Shown: positions 1 to 12,826, counted from the stretch's first letter. The stretch is 64,000 nt of DNA from Acanthacorydalis orientalis (GCA_034766995.1 CM068321.1:9209026-9273025), one strand, 5' to 3'. The notes: generated by a model not told the origin, from the letters alone. Numbers and translations: made by a program.

Positions 1-199
1 AATATTAATGAACATTCGAAAAAAAGTATTAAACAAACATATTTACATACGATTAAATAATATCTGGCTTATTTATGTACAATATATCGCCTATTCGAGT
101 GACTGGTGTATCTGTGTTTGTATTTTTTTCTAAGAATAGCAGAACCGAAACACACACTGAAGTATAACTACGACTGCGACGAACATAAATCAATACCGC

Positions 200-480
200 T
201 TAATGAGATTCAAGCAAGCGAAAACCTATCAAACCCGACCCTGCTCATCGGATGACATTCTGTACACGTCCGTTCTGATGTTCCCATTGGCTGTATCGGT
301 ACGCCTACCGTTCTTTAATTGGACGCGCGTGCTACGTACAGCTGCTATTGGTCTACGGGTCGTCGATGCGCGCCGTTTTAGACGCAGATGTGCGCTTTCT
401 TCATTATAGAATATGTCACGGCATGTCCTGTCTCAGTAATCTATTCGTTGAATCTATCGTCACTTAAACGTTTCGAGTTA
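200..480. other. GC/CpG-richer island, unassigned
   Basis: This stretch has many CG dinucleotides and contrasts with the AT-rich DNA on both sides. A 68-codon plus-strand frame (203-409) crosses it but shows no recognisable domain, so I do not call it a gene. It could be a conserved regulatory element or a non-coding exon; the sequence alone does not decide. Confidence 0.3.
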
Positions 481-1690
481 ATCAATTGATGAAACGATTC
501 CGCTTAAACATAAAAGCTAGTTTTTTTTTTCTTTCGAGCCTGATTTTACACTATCAACCCTTTACAGTCTATTTTCTAACTCTTTTTTCATATATTAGAT
601 AAAAATCGAGTCTTTGCTATTCTGACCCAATTCATTTTCATAAATTAATCAATTCCTAACAACATATATTTTACTAATCCCAACACTCCATAACTGATTA
701 TTGATTATTCTGTTGTATTATCAGAATAAATATATTAAGACCGACAAAAATTCATTATTGAAAATGTTAAAATACAACGAGAGAAGGTATATGGAGCGTT
801 CACTCATTTCTAAAGACCTGATCCATTTCATTCTATTCAATGTTTACATAAAGGAAAACAAATTCTTACAAAATAGAAATAAATTATGATATTATACAAT
901 TTGTTTTCAAACGTATAAAATATAATTGTTTTTAAGCATATTGATTGGCAAATGAGTTAATAAATAGATTCTCGAAATTTTGTAGTAATACTCATAATTT
1001 TACCATAGTCATATATTGAAGAGTGACTTGTAATTTCTTCACTCAAAAACCTCATTTCCAAGACGTGTGAGACTATAATTATAGCTGTAGACGTTTGGTT
1101 TCTTATTTTATCGATTCCATTAATAAAGAAAATCCTACTCCTAGAAACTAAAAACATACTGACTTCTATTTCGACCCGTTTAAAACATAGATATTCATTG
1201 TTGTTTTAGAAAATGTTGAAATGAAAAATGTAATAATCTGATAGAATAATATGAAGAGAAAAATATCAAACTGACTTAACTTCTAAACTGTCTTCTTGTT
1301 ATCAAGCAGTCTGTTGTTATAATAAAAATGAACACTTGTTTATTAGCCTTAAACTTAGTTCTTAAACAAATAAACTAAACACAATTCTGATTATGACTCA
1401 ATGTCTAGCATGGTTTTAGTGAAATATTAATTTTTTCTTTTGTAAAATCACCAATAATAAACTTTAATCTTAATTATGTGAACGTTTACTTTAAGCGTCA
1501 ATCGTGAACTTTTCTGGTTATTTGTTAATCCTTTTTCAGGCTGTTATGTATCCATCCCCACTACTGTACTTATTTATAAATGAGGTACGGTATGTCCGTT
1601 CTGACTAATGAATTTCAACTGACCTGTCATTATCTAAGTTATATATCCGCCTTAACAAAAGTATTGTCACGTTACTGTCGTGATCCCTGT
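481..1690. other. AT-rich spacer, nothing recognised
   Basis: Low-GC DNA without repeats, hairpins or plausible coding potential that I could see. The short open frames here (701-889 plus, 957-1157 minus) have no family resemblance. Confidence 0.5.
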
Positions 1691-1733
1691 GTTCACACAC
1701 TTCGATAAAATACGATTTCATCATTGAGGACAG

Positions 1734-1765
1734 TATATAAACGGTAGTTGAGATCTCATAAGTCA
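1734..1765 (+). promoter_or_regulatory. candidate TATA plus initiator core promoter
   Basis: TATATAA at 1734-1740 is followed by an initiator-like TCAATC whose A lies at 1765. The TATA-to-A distance of 31 is the spacing expected for an RNA polymerase II core promoter. The upstream ~90 bases are less AT-rich than their surroundings. No open frame follows downstream, so a transcript from here would begin with a non-coding exon or be a non-coding RNA. TATA-like strings are common by chance at this base composition; the spacing and the initiator are what raise it above background. Confidence 0.35.
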
Positions 1766-1799
1766 ATCAAGTAACAGAACCCGTGTGGTTATTTTCATT

Positions 1800-2590
1800 A
1801 CAGCATTAATTAGTATTAAACAATAATAGTAAGCAAATATTTGTTGTTTTTATTTCAAACCAGCAGCATTTATGTTATAAACATATATAAAATATCCAAA
1901 ATATAACAAGCAAAAATTTTGTAAAAGATCCATTTTTCGTCTCCTGATGAGGAATCAAGAATCAACTCCTTATTTTTGCAATAAATATTCGAGGAATACG
2001 TTGAAATTTAATCCATAAAGTTCGTATAATATTTACAGTATTAATTTTAACATAAAACCAAAATGCTTAAAGCGGTTTAACGCATTTTTTCTGACGAAGT
2101 CTGCGACCACATCTACTGAAGTTAAAAAAAATTATTGAAAACAACAATTTAGTTAATTAGTATGTACAAGTATAAATGTTTCAAATTTAAAACTGAATTT
2201 CGAAATCATTTTAGAATAGGGCTCTGATTATTTAAACTGTTTCCGACATGTTTTTCCTTCTAACAAATTTTCCAATAGATGTTCAGGCATGAGTTTTGTT
2301 TTTTCCAGGATTGTGACGAGAATGGGAGTCTTATAGTCGATTATAGAGTATTTTTTATTGAATTTTGAGTCTAAAATTATTCATAAATCTATTTAATCAT
2401 TTACTCAAAAATTTATAAAAAATTTCATGAACTTCCATTATAAAAAAATATTTTTTTTTCAAAAGAATACCTTTCTATTTTTATAGTTCAACGTTTTCTG
2501 TTCAATTCTATTCAACTATAAACATTAAAATAAATTCTAAAAATATACTTGTGGAAACAAACACAACACTGACAACGACAAAACCGAGAC
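1800..2590. other. AT-rich spacer, nothing recognised
   Basis: Poly-A/T tracts and low-complexity sequence only; I see no repeat family member or coding region. Confidence 0.5.
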
Positions 2591-2890
2591 CACGTGATTG
2601 AAAGGGTTAAAACGGATGATATTTAACACATATCTTCGTACAAGTGAACTAAAAAAAGATCGTAAAGCGTACACACGCCTCCGACGATTCGATCCACCAC
2701 TACACGGAACCCCTTCGCACTGGCTGGTCGTTATAAGTGGAACGAGTGTCGTTGTCACCCTTATTCGACGATTTCCTCTGTTCGCACGCACCCTACTCGA
2801 TAGTAAAATCGAGCAGGAAGGACGACCCTCTGATGGGCGTTTAGCGAGTAGCGTCACTGCACGGAACAACCCCGCACGTATCATAAATTA
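2590..2890. other. GC/CpG-richer island with long frames open on both strands
   Basis: About 300 bases rich in CG dinucleotides. Frames of 97 codons (2598-2891, plus) and 115 codons (2537-2884, minus) overlap almost completely. Neither protein shows a recognisable domain, and antiparallel open frames are expected where stop codons are depleted by higher GC. A diverged coding exon is possible but unsupported; a conserved regulatory block is equally likely. Confidence 0.3.
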
Positions 2891-3090
2891 AACTGAAACC
2901 AGACCGATAAAGAGAAACGATTCTGTACTCAAAGCTATAAACATTTATAGCATTATGTTAAAAATATTTTTAAGTTTGTATTTTTTTAAAAAACAATTAT
3001 TAACGAATCTAACATGAAAAATTAACTTAAAAATAATTTTTATCTATTTAGTAACCACAAAAAATATCTCTCTCACTTACACACAGACAG

Positions 3091-3092
<2 letters not shown>

Positions 3093-3146
<54 letters not shown>

Positions 3147-3147
3147 C
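3093..3147. repeat. (TA)n microsatellite
   Basis: TA array with one G interruption, preceded by short CT/CA-rich sequence. Confidence 0.95.
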
Positions 3148-3743
3148 TTCTTGTGTATCCCGATTGACCTTTGGATCCCTCGAAAAACGTAGAAACTCAT
3201 AACTTACATTTCTCAAATAACCATTGATCTCATGGATCGAAATATTCTACAAGAAGTGGAATATTTTCTTTGAAATTGGAAAAATTTCAAAATTAAAGAT
3301 TATAAAGTATATTTTTTACACTGGAAAATCAAAGTATTTCCTTATATGTGAATGTGAAATAAATGAAAAATATTTTATATAACTAAGTCAAAAGCTGTTT
3401 ATTTATTTATTGCCATTTTGATTACGATTTTGCAAAGAATTAAAAACATGAATCTGAAGATAATGGCAAGAGAATGTAAATGCGTACAAGTCATAATCAA
3501 AATATAATAATTTTTCAATCAATTTTAAAAACAGTGTTAATAATTCTAATATTTTTTATTTGCTCATTTTTTGCCATTTAATTACTTATTATTATTATTT
3601 GTCGTATAACATTTACGATATATTTTTATACAGTACTTTTCAGTTTTTTACCTAGATAAAATCTAATTGTTAATTTTGTACTCGGATTTTAACTGCAAAG
3701 ATCAGCTTAGATCCAAAATGTCATCGAAAGGGGATCAAGACAG

Positions 3744-3868
3744 ACATGTGATGATATTAACCAGCTGTTTTGACATCGATGGATGCTTAACATCCATAAT
3801 TTATCAAATCACATCATTATATAAAATTTATTAGTATTATGTCAAAACAGTATATCAGTACCACATGT
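3744..3868. repeat. small inverted-repeat (foldback) element
   Basis: ACATGTG at 3744-3750 pairs with CACATGT at 3862-3868, and CTGTTTTGACAT at 3765-3776 pairs perfectly with ATGTCAAAACAG at 3839-3850. Inside lies a second hairpin, ATGGATG (3779-3785) with CATCCAT (3791-3797) around a 5-base loop. The nested arms in about 125 bp look like a miniature inverted-repeat element. I saw no second copy in this window and no clear target-site duplication. Confidence 0.55.
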
Positions 3869-3869
3869 T

Positions 3870-5635
3870 TCAAGCTGAAAACCTTTCCTAACTTCACTTG
3901 ACAAATAAAGTAGCTGTTTGGCTCATTTGCTTACAAGCGTTAAAAAAAGATGCTCTATAATAATGTTCTGTAAAAAAAATATGACTGACACTAAAAACCA
4001 ATCATCGATGACAAGTCCAGACATAAATCTAAAAAAGGAAATGTTATGTGGTTGATTTGAGTCTTTAAAATTGATATGCCACTTTAAACCAGCATAAAAC
4101 TTCTGATTATTATTTTACCAAACTAGATAATTGAAAGATATCAATTAAAAAGAAAACAATATGTTCAAAATAAAGGATATATTTAATCATGACAATAATA
4201 AATCTTATATAGTACAGAAAGCAAATAAGATAGAAGAGCAATGAAAAAAATAAATAAATTTAAATAAAAAATATTACATTATCCATTTTATTTTCTCGAT
4301 TCTGAACCTTTAGAATAACAAATCTTTGAATTTATACAAAATTAAGTTCTCAAATAAGTTAATTAATAAATTAATTAAGTTCTCAATATTGTAATTTGTC
4401 TAAAAGTTCTTATTTGTTTCTAAGAATAAAAACTTTTTTAAAAACAACTGATAAACTACACAATATATGGAAGATTGTCATAAGTAGTAATAAAATGCCA
4501 AAAAGAAAATTAATTTCTTAAAAAGGTATTCTTAAAACTATTTTTTTTAAATATTAAGAATAAATTCCATATATAATAGTTCTAAATTGTAAATTATTTG
4601 TATTTAAACATTTTAAAGAAAATCAGTGATTTACTTAACCAAGTACTAGTGTATAATTATTGAAATACGATGATATTCGTAACATTTTTTTGTAAATTAG
4701 TGTAAAAATTTATGATGAAATACCATTTGACTATTTTTGTCATTACAACTACAAATTTTTATAAATTTGAAATATTATGAATACTAAACTATTGTTTTAA
4801 GCTTAAATAATTATAACGTTTAAATACAAATAAAATATAATGTAATTCATAATTTGAGTAAAATAGACCACTATGATTAACACCTTTCTACTAAAATGAC
4901 GAGTCTAGCTAATTATGAGCTTTCTATACTAAAGTAGACAATGACAAGCTGCACTCTTCAAGAATGCTTGAGGAAAGGTGTTTAATAATTTGTTAATCGC
5001 ACCAACCAACATTATAAACATTATTAATAAGTGCAAACACCAAGCACACTCACCGCACTTTTTGAGATATATTTCAAGATTACTAATGCATCTAACTATA
5101 CCGGAAGATAGTTGAGGATAAATATATAATTTCACTGTAATATATTATTATCTTATATATTAGCCTTATATTCAAATACATCCTTTTTCCACTCAAGTAC
5201 TAGAAATGTATTTTTTTGTTAAAATTTATAAAAAAAATTCAGGACAACTTTTTTGTTTTCATTATACATATAGAATCCATAACAAAGAGCATTCAATCTA
5301 AATTTATGAAATAAATATTGCTGTTTACTAATAACAAACTATTTGAGCAACAAAGGTGTAAGTTTCTATGTTATTCACTGATCTATGAAACTAAAAAAAA
5401 TTAAACTGAATGCTTGGGCACTATTGCCTGCAAATAAATTGCAGTAGAGTGGGTTAACAATAACAGATACAAGGACTTGCATATTAAATAATTAAAATAG
5501 TTCTAATATATTCTGAATAAAAAGGAAATTACAACACAAATTAAGAAATCTGTCTACAGTAATTAATACTAAATGATTTCAATTGACTGAGAGGAAAATT
5601 CCTGCCGAACATTAACGAAATATTTTTATAGTAAA
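3870..5635. other. AT-rich spacer, nothing recognised
   Basis: Very AT-rich, with scattered A and T tracts. The only open frame of note (4929-5135, minus) has no recognisable features. Confidence 0.5.
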
Positions 5636-5639
5636 TATA

Positions 5640-5901
5640 TGCGAATATGCACGGGTGTCGTCTATAGGAAAGATCGGTTCTTTCATCGTCACCTCTCTAC
5701 AACAAATCGAAAAGGCACGAAAATTACACGAGTACAACCCATGCGACAAATAACACGAGGATCAACTTTATATACAACAGGTTTCAGTTAGTTCTCGTAT
5801 AGTTACGGTGGTGCTTGTTTCTGTGTGGTGGCGGCGGTGGAGGTAGTGGTGGTAGTTATAGATCTTCGTCGCAATTCTATCGCTGCTATATGAACATATC
5901 G

Positions 5902-5970
<69 letters not shown>

Positions 5971-6350
5971 TTGTTAGTTAAATGACAGAGGAACAGAGGG
6001 CGCAGCGATTTCTTGAACCGAGGGGGAAGAGGCGTGTGTTTTGGGCGGGGGCACGGTCCTCGTGACGCTGCCCCGTGACGCAACGGCCAGTTTGAGCGTG
6101 ACGCACGCTCGCCACGCTCGTGTCGTGTCGCGTGTTCGCATGATCCACTAGCGCGAGTGTTCAAACGGCTCCGTTACGCTCCACTGTATATTTCGCGTTC
6201 GACAGTCCCACGGTTCGACGAAAACCGACAACGCGACACAACTGAATATTATTTAAATAATAGTAATACTCGACAACAAGAGGAAAAATAAAGCTTTTCT
6301 ATCGAGATTATCAGAATCGGTTGACGTTTCATCGCGTACAACGAAATCTT
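5640..6350. promoter_or_regulatory. CpG-rich island with a possible core promoter, split by a TA array
   Basis: Two CpG-rich blocks (about 5640-5900 and 5985-6350) flank a (TA)n array. The left block has a TATATA at 5769-5774 and a TCAGTT initiator-like string at 5784-5789, but the ~17-base spacing is too short for a canonical pair. It also has a GGT/GGC-rich run near 5827-5855. The right block contains many CGTGACGC-like strings. A minus-strand frame (5886-6164) runs from it into the TA array and is not convincing. A regulatory region or a non-coding first exon is my preferred reading. Confidence 0.35.
5905..5966. repeat. (TA)n microsatellite inside a CpG-rich island
   Basis: Nearly pure TA array that interrupts the island. 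Confidence 0.95.
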
Positions 6351-8135
6351 AATATAGACAAATAATGCAATCAGTGTGCGTCCTATATGAATATTGTTTA
6401 ATCATATATACTCATGTTTATTAATTCGAATCTAATTAAATAGAGATCATAATTTAAAGCTATAAAATAAATTGTAAAGATATTTGATCGCTGACTTAAA
6501 GGTAAATATACATTAAAACAAATAATTAAATTATTGAAAACATCCACATAAAAAATATAAAAAAAATTATATTGTAAAAAATACTTTTAATGCATTATAA
6601 AAATTTAAAACATTGCTGTTTAAAAAAACAATAATTTAATTTGCAAATTTCTAAAAAGGAAATAAACCTGATTTGTTTAAAAAGAAAAAAACTACTATTA
6701 AGTTAACAAACATTTCAATACTCAAATTTGTGCTACAGATTAAAAACTTTTAAAACATGTTTAATATACTTGAGACAAATTGACATAAATATTTAAATTA
6801 GGTATTTATTCACAAATAAAAGAAATATTAATTAAAGACAATTGAAAACAATAAAAAACTGTGCTAATTTTTAAGACATAAAAACTTATTTTATTATAAA
6901 AAATAAATTTTAAAATTGTGTTTCATTTCATAAATATTTCTCATTAACAAGTTTCAATACACAATTTTATTAATATATTAATAAATAAATAGATTTTATT
7001 ATTTTATATAAACAATCGTGAAATATATTTCTTAAAAAATAATACTGGAAAAAGAGTTTTGATATTCAAAAATATTTTTTTAATTGAAATAGTTTATGTA
7101 TCTAAGTTTTCCTCGAAATTATTTTAAAAAAAGAAATAAACATCTCCACTTAAACTTAAAACCAATACTTAATAAATTCGGTTTTCAGTATTTAATGAAA
7201 ATAGTTGTATAAAAATAAATAAAAATAATATAAAAAATGAAAATTAATCTAAAGGATTATATGTATCCATTAATATAAAGTATAGTATATTAGAACGATC
7301 ATTATACAATTATTAAAAAACAGTTATTTAATTTTTTAAAACTGAATATCTAAACAGTATTTATTTTTTTCTAATACAGCTAAGAATAATTATATTAAAA
7401 GACAATACATACAATATATAAATAAGAGTTTCGATAATCAATTGTAAAAATTAAACAAAGTATTTTCAAATATAAAATTAAAAAATAAAATATATTATTA
7501 ATATTTTACACAAGACATCAAAAATTACAACCCAGACCGTGGTGTCAGAAATTAAATGTAAGTATTTTTTTATATATATATATAAATTATATAGCGAATT
7601 TATAAGTTTCAATGTATATTATTTTTATATTAGAATCAAACTTAGTTATTGATAGCAAGAATATAACTTGTTTAAGAATTTAGTGAGTAATTATTTATAT
7701 GGGTTTTAATTTACACATATTTCTATACAAACAATCATATTAGTAAAGAATTTATTTCACGGATATATTGAATTAACTAGGTCTTCTCTAAGATATTTAT
7801 TCTTTTCCAATTGCAATTTTTAAAAAATGTAAAAGTTAACTACCCCTCACATGTTCAATTACTAAAATATCTATATATTTGTCTACATTAATATTAATTT
7901 AATTAGGAAGCCTATACGAATTAGATCCTAAAATATGTTCATATTGTATAAAATGTGGACATTTTTATATTTTTTCTAAATACTTATCCACATTTTTTTT
8001 AAATTTCAAATTTATTTGTTATTTAAAACATAGATTATTTTCTAAGATAATTAATAATCATATTATTGAGATTTATACAGAAAAAGATAATATCATGGTG
8101 AAATTTGCTTCTTACTAATATAACAAATAACGGTT
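6351..8135. other. extremely AT-rich spacer
   Basis: One of the most AT-rich parts of the window, with almost no G or C runs. No coding frame, repeat family member or hairpin was recognised. Confidence 0.5.
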
Positions 8136-8139
8136 ATAA

Positions 8140-8230
8140 CGAGGACATATCTCCCAACTGGATTGATAAATGACCGCGTTCTCGAGTCGGAAGCTTCTCA
8201 GTTCAGCAACATTTCACAAATTCGATTACT
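8140..8230. other. short GC-richer patch with a heat-shock-element-like dyad
   Basis: A GGAAGCTTCT dyad (GAA-2-TTC) at about 8190-8199, followed by a further TTC near 8203, resembles a heat-shock element. The patch stands in AT-rich DNA. With only two or three units and no adjacent gene, this is weak. Confidence 0.2.
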
Positions 8231-8306
8231 GATAGTTTCAAAATCATTCAATAATTCGAAATCCTGTAAAGTATGAATCATGGGCCTCTGTGAGTAACCC
8301 CTAGTA

Positions 8307-8356
8307 CATGAAGACATTGCACCCTGCTGGGAAGCAGTACAGGGTTTTCTTTCATG
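8307..8356. other. imperfect 50-nt hairpin
   Basis: CATGAAGA at 8307-8314 pairs with TCTTTCATG at 8348-8356 with one bulge, and ACCCTG at 8321-8326 pairs with CAGGGT at 8340-8345. Within the apical part, CTGCT and AGCAG can also pair. The length and bulged form are those of a short structured RNA or a small palindromic element; no known microRNA seed was recognised. Confidence 0.35.
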
Positions 8357-8411
8357 GAATGTAGAAATATAGATGTTCCCTAAGTTCCTACTATAACTGA
8401 GTTTATATGTT

Positions 8412-8427
8412 CACACACACACACACA

Positions 8428-8479
<52 letters not shown>
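8412..8479. repeat. (CA)n followed by (TA)n microsatellite
   Basis: A CA run of about 8 units passes into a TA array with one G interruption. Confidence 0.95.
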
Positions 8480-8481
<2 letters not shown>

Positions 8482-8753
8482 TATATAATCTAATTTGGTT
8501 AAAGCGCGCACGACAGCAATGTCTCTATTTTCTTGTATTAGTAGAAACACAATTTTCTACTTGATCCAAAAAAATAAATAAATTTACTAGGAATTATGAA
8601 AAGAATAAATTTCTTATAGAAGACCAGATTATCTCGTAGTATCCTTAATCGTAATAAATGTAAAAATAGTAAATTATTTATCTAAAAATTAAATGCATGT
8701 GAACGCTTGCTTTAACCGTGAGCTTATTATAAGCGCGATAACTAAGTCGATTG

Positions 8754-8755
<2 letters not shown>

Positions 8756-8795
<40 letters not shown>

Positions 8796-8836
8796 AATAT
8801 TATATATATATATATATACATTATATATATATATAC
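8756..8836. repeat. interrupted (TA)n microsatellite
   Basis: Three TA blocks separated by TGTA, ACAAAT and ACAT interruptions. Confidence 0.95.
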
Positions 8837-9544
8837 AAATGTAGATAATCAATACTGAAAAAGAACTATTTTCACTTATCTTAACTTTTCAATTCAGATG
8901 GGTTACCTCAGGCCTCCAATGTCCATTTAATGCATTCATAAAAGTAACATCTTTTACAAAATATTATTCAATGATAATAATCTCTGGATTATTGAAAATT
9001 CATGAAATTTATTTTATTATGTACACAAAATCAAAATATTTAACTTGAACATCTGTGCTTATTGAGAGGCTTCATCAGAGTATACATACTTTTTTATACA
9101 CTTCTTAAATTTTAGCTATATAGAAATGTTATACAATACTTTTTTAAATCTTAGATTAAAATTTAAGTGTTTCAGTTTGTTGTACAGGTTATGAATGTGT
9201 GAATAAATACCATGTTTGTTTTATGTGAATTTTATAGTGCGATATAATGAGTAATTATATTCAATTATTACGTGTGTTCATGATAAAATTAATTAAGACA
9301 TTGTTTCTTGGCAATTTTTTTACTTATGTATTCTATTAGTTACTTTTTAAAAGAATTAGTTTTTTTATTAGCAATTTTTGTATAAATGAATAAAATAATG
9401 CTAAAATCTATAAAAAAGTAGTTAAATTTACAGTGTTTAAAATTTACCATGCGGAATTGTAACTATATAAAATATACTAATATTTTAATTTAGAATTTTA
9501 CCAAAATAAAAAAGGAATTTACTTTTATAAATAAATTTTTCTCT

Positions 9545-9820
9545 CGAATTACAAACCATAAAAAAATGTTCTAATCAAACTTTTTTAATAAACCATTATT
9601 GATCATTTTTGCTTGTTACTGATACATATTTCGATAACAATACTATCATCATCTGAGTAGTAAGATATAAATAAATGTATAGTTGAAAAATTTGAAAATT
9701 TTTCTATATCTTAGAGTTTTAAAAATGTTGGTATAGTCATCGAAATTCGCATAAGCAACAAAGTGATTAACAATCAGTTATAAATATTTTTGATCAAAAA
9801 TGTAGTGAGAAATAATTAAT
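9545..9820. repeat. FB1 foldback element, both arms
   Basis: A left arm (about 9548-9676) and an inverted right arm (about 9700-9818) are diverged reverse complements. Arm landmarks, from outside in: an (A)CAAACCA(C/T)AAAAAATG string, a TCAATAA..ATTATTGATCA core, a TTGCTTAT..ACAT string, then the conserved hairpin motif near the tip (GATAACAATACTATC at 9633-9647 in the left arm). FB1 copies recur through the window in both orientations. No transposase is encoded; it behaves like a non-autonomous foldback/MITE-like family. Confidence 0.7.
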
Positions 9821-9829
9821 CTATGAATC

Positions 9830-10850
9830 TGAATTTAATGACATTATTTAAATTAAATAGTGAAATAATTCTCTTTTATGATTTAATACTTTTCCATTTG
9901 TTCTCTGTATCGAATATAATTCTTATAAATTAAAAAGAATATGAGATAAAAATAAAAAATCTAATAAATTTAGAAAGTAAAATCTCACAAAATAAAGAAA
10001 TAAGTTAGTTAAAACTCGTTAAATTATTTTTAAATATTTTATTTGAATTCAAATTCAAATTATATTCAATCGTATTTCATAAGAAACTAATTTAATTTTA
10101 ATCATTCAGCCCTACAATTTAAAAAAATTTTTTGTGAACTTAATTTAACATTAATCAGGCTTCTAATTTCAACACTATATTTTTTTCAACTAAAATGTTC
10201 AGTATTTTAAAATAAATAATTGTTAAATATTTTTTAAAAAATATTCGTATTTTTTAGATATTTCTCTTTTCAACTGCAATACATGAAGGTTATTTGCAGA
10301 CAGTCAGTTACAATTTGATTCAGTACATTTAAAATTTAGTTAGTTAATGTTTACTATTAATAAAATATGTAATTCTTTATTCAGGAGTTAATAAATAGAC
10401 TGGAATCCAATTACGTTTCTTGTATAAAATATTTAATTATCGATATTTTTATATTTATTTTTAGCTGATTTTTTTTAAATTTAAACTTATATTTTAGAGC
10501 TGTACTTATAGATTATTTATAAATCCTAAAATAAAAAATTGTAATTGTCTTAAACTGTACTATATAAAACATTTTTTTAGAAAAAGATTACTTAATATTT
10601 TAAATTAACAAATATACACTTTAGTAATTTTCAATACTGAATATCTACATAACAAAGAATCAATTTGTTTTTTTTATAAATTGATACCGGGCCACACGCA
10701 TTAATTTATTATAATAATATCTTTATATAAATTGAACAAGGACTGGATTATTTACAGAATTTTTATTTTTAAAATAATATTAAAATATATGCGGTTCATC
10801 AATCACTAACTTACAGTTACGAATGAACTTAATTTTTATTAACGAGCTAC
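9830..10850. other. AT-rich spacer, nothing recognised
   Basis: Long A/T tracts only; no repeat family member or coding region was identified. Confidence 0.45.
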
Positions 10851-10854
10851 TAAA

Positions 10855-11225
10855 ACTCTTTTACCCTCCATATTCAGTTCAAAAGCCACCAGTTGGAGTA
10901 CTCTGATTTAATTAATCATATTTAAGCTAGTGGAAAAAAGAAATATTTGTTAAAAGACTTATGAAGTGATAAAAAATTAAGTGGTAACAAATAGACTCTA
11001 CCTCTGTCGATTAAGAAAAAGTATTGAAATTATTACTAAAACACTTTTATCCTTCATATTAGATCTGAAAGCCGCCAGTTGAAACACGCTGATTTAGCCA
11101 ATCATATTTAAATTAATAGAAATAGAAAAGATCTTTTATAAAACTTCTATGAAGTGATAAATAATTAAGTGGTAACAAATAGATCATCTCTTTTGATTAA
11201 AAAAAGGTATTGAAATTATTATTTT
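10855..11225. repeat. tandem duplication, two units of about 185 bp
   Basis: Unit 1 (about 10855-11040) and unit 2 (about 11041-11225) align end to end. Shared landmarks in order are CTTTTA(C/T)CCT(C/T)CATATT, AAAGCC(A/G)CCAGTTG, AATCATATTTAA, TATGAAGTGATAAA, AATTAAGTGGTAACAAATAGA and GTATTGAAATTATTA. The units have diverged by substitutions and small indels, so the duplication is not recent. No coding potential. Confidence 0.8.
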
Positions 11226-11399
11226 TTTTTAAAAAAAAAACTTTTTTTAATACAGAATATAACATTTAATTATATTACATAAAATTGTATTGTAATATTT
11301 TACTTTGTTAAGCAGTTTTACTAGATTTCCATTTCTGTTAGTTTGTAATATGATATATGGACGTAAAAGATGTTTTACTTTTATAAAAATGAATTACTT

Positions 11400-11605
11400 A
11401 TCCCAAGTATCGCACAAAAATCTGATCAAATGTGTTCAGTAATTTATTATTAATAATTTTTGATTATTACTTATGCGATTTTAAACTACTTATGCGAATA
11501 ACTATCATATCGTTAAGATACAGAAAAAATATAATTTTTCGATGGTTTATTTGGTAAGTGGAAAAAATGATTCGTGAAAGTGAATTAAGCGACTTTTAGA
11601 AAACT
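11400..11605. repeat. FB1 single arm
   Basis: The arm core near 11420-11480 is followed by the tip sequence TTAAGATACAGAAAAA (about 11514-11529) and then the outer-end sequence CGTGAAAGTGAATTAA near 11572-11587. The second arm is largely missing. Confidence 0.55.
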
Positions 11606-12820
11606 ATATTCTTACTATTTAAAAATATAATATTTTAAATAACAGATCTCACAAATTTAAATGCAATACAAGCAAAAATTGTTTTTCTCTTTTCACATCT
11701 TGAGTTCTTCAAGAAAACTTAGATGCAGTGAATGAAAAGTTGAAAGATATCTTCATAATATTAAAGAGCTCCAAAGAGATTCATGGACAGTTGGAATGAA
11801 AACATGATTTCTGATTACTGTTAATCTGTAAAAATAAAAATATTGCAAAAATTTACGACCGGAAATCCGTGTGAAACAGTTTTTTTTTTACTGAAGAAAG
11901 GTGTCATATATTTAAATAAATAAAATAAATATAATTTGTCAATAATTAAATATTATTAGGTATAGAAAATAATTCTGTGCCTTTAAATTGAATCATTCAT
12001 AAATCTGTTTTAAATTAAAATATTTTCTAGTCATTTTAGGATTTTGAAGTACCAAACTTTAAAAACACTATATATCTTGACTAAACAATTGCCGTAACCT
12101 AATAAAACGATGAGGAACACAATGGAGTTCAAAAACAGCTTATTAGTCACCACATACTTTTTGCATTCCAGTTGAAAAAATGTTTCCGAAGCAGCAGGAA
12201 TAAATTGTTTAGCGAATGAATTGTATTATGACCCATTAAACATGAAAAAATGTTAAAACAATCGAATAAATTCTAAAATCTTAATCATTCTTTTTTCAAC
12301 AAGAGATTCATCAGTTACCTTACAGATGGAGCAAAGTTATATAAAATAATAAGGCATATTTTGAGAATTGAAATATATATTCCATTTTTCCATAAACATT
12401 CATTTTCTATTAAAAAAGGTACCCTGTTAATTCGTGCACCAAACAAATAATTGCGGTTTTATTAGCTGTATATAAAAATTAAACATTAAACTCTTGGCAT
12501 ATTTTAAAACTAAAGACAGTGTTTCATAAATGAAGATAAACATTTATTAACAAGTAAAAATAAAGAGCATACTATGTAATTGCAGATAAATCTAGATAAG
12601 ATTTAAACTATATTTAATTTTTTCTTTTTAATGTATAAATATTATTTAATTAATGATATTTATATGCATGAAAAATTATATTTTTACGATAAGTTTTATA
12701 AAAATATATAACAATATTTTTATTTCACTGCTTTTATTACTTCCTTATAACTTAATGCAACCGCTTCTAATTAAAAAAATATGTTAAACGTAATAAAAGT
12801 ATTAAAATTATTAACTATTC
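11606..12820. other. AT-rich spacer, nothing recognised
   Basis: Low-complexity AT-rich DNA; no repeat family member or coding region was identified. Confidence 0.45.
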
Positions 12821-12825
12821 GTCTT

Positions 12826-12826
12826 G

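Noticed and set aside
2537..2891. Antiparallel 97- and 115-codon frames
   Set aside because: They overlap on opposite strands of a GC-richer island, with no recognisable domain in either; not enough to call a gene.
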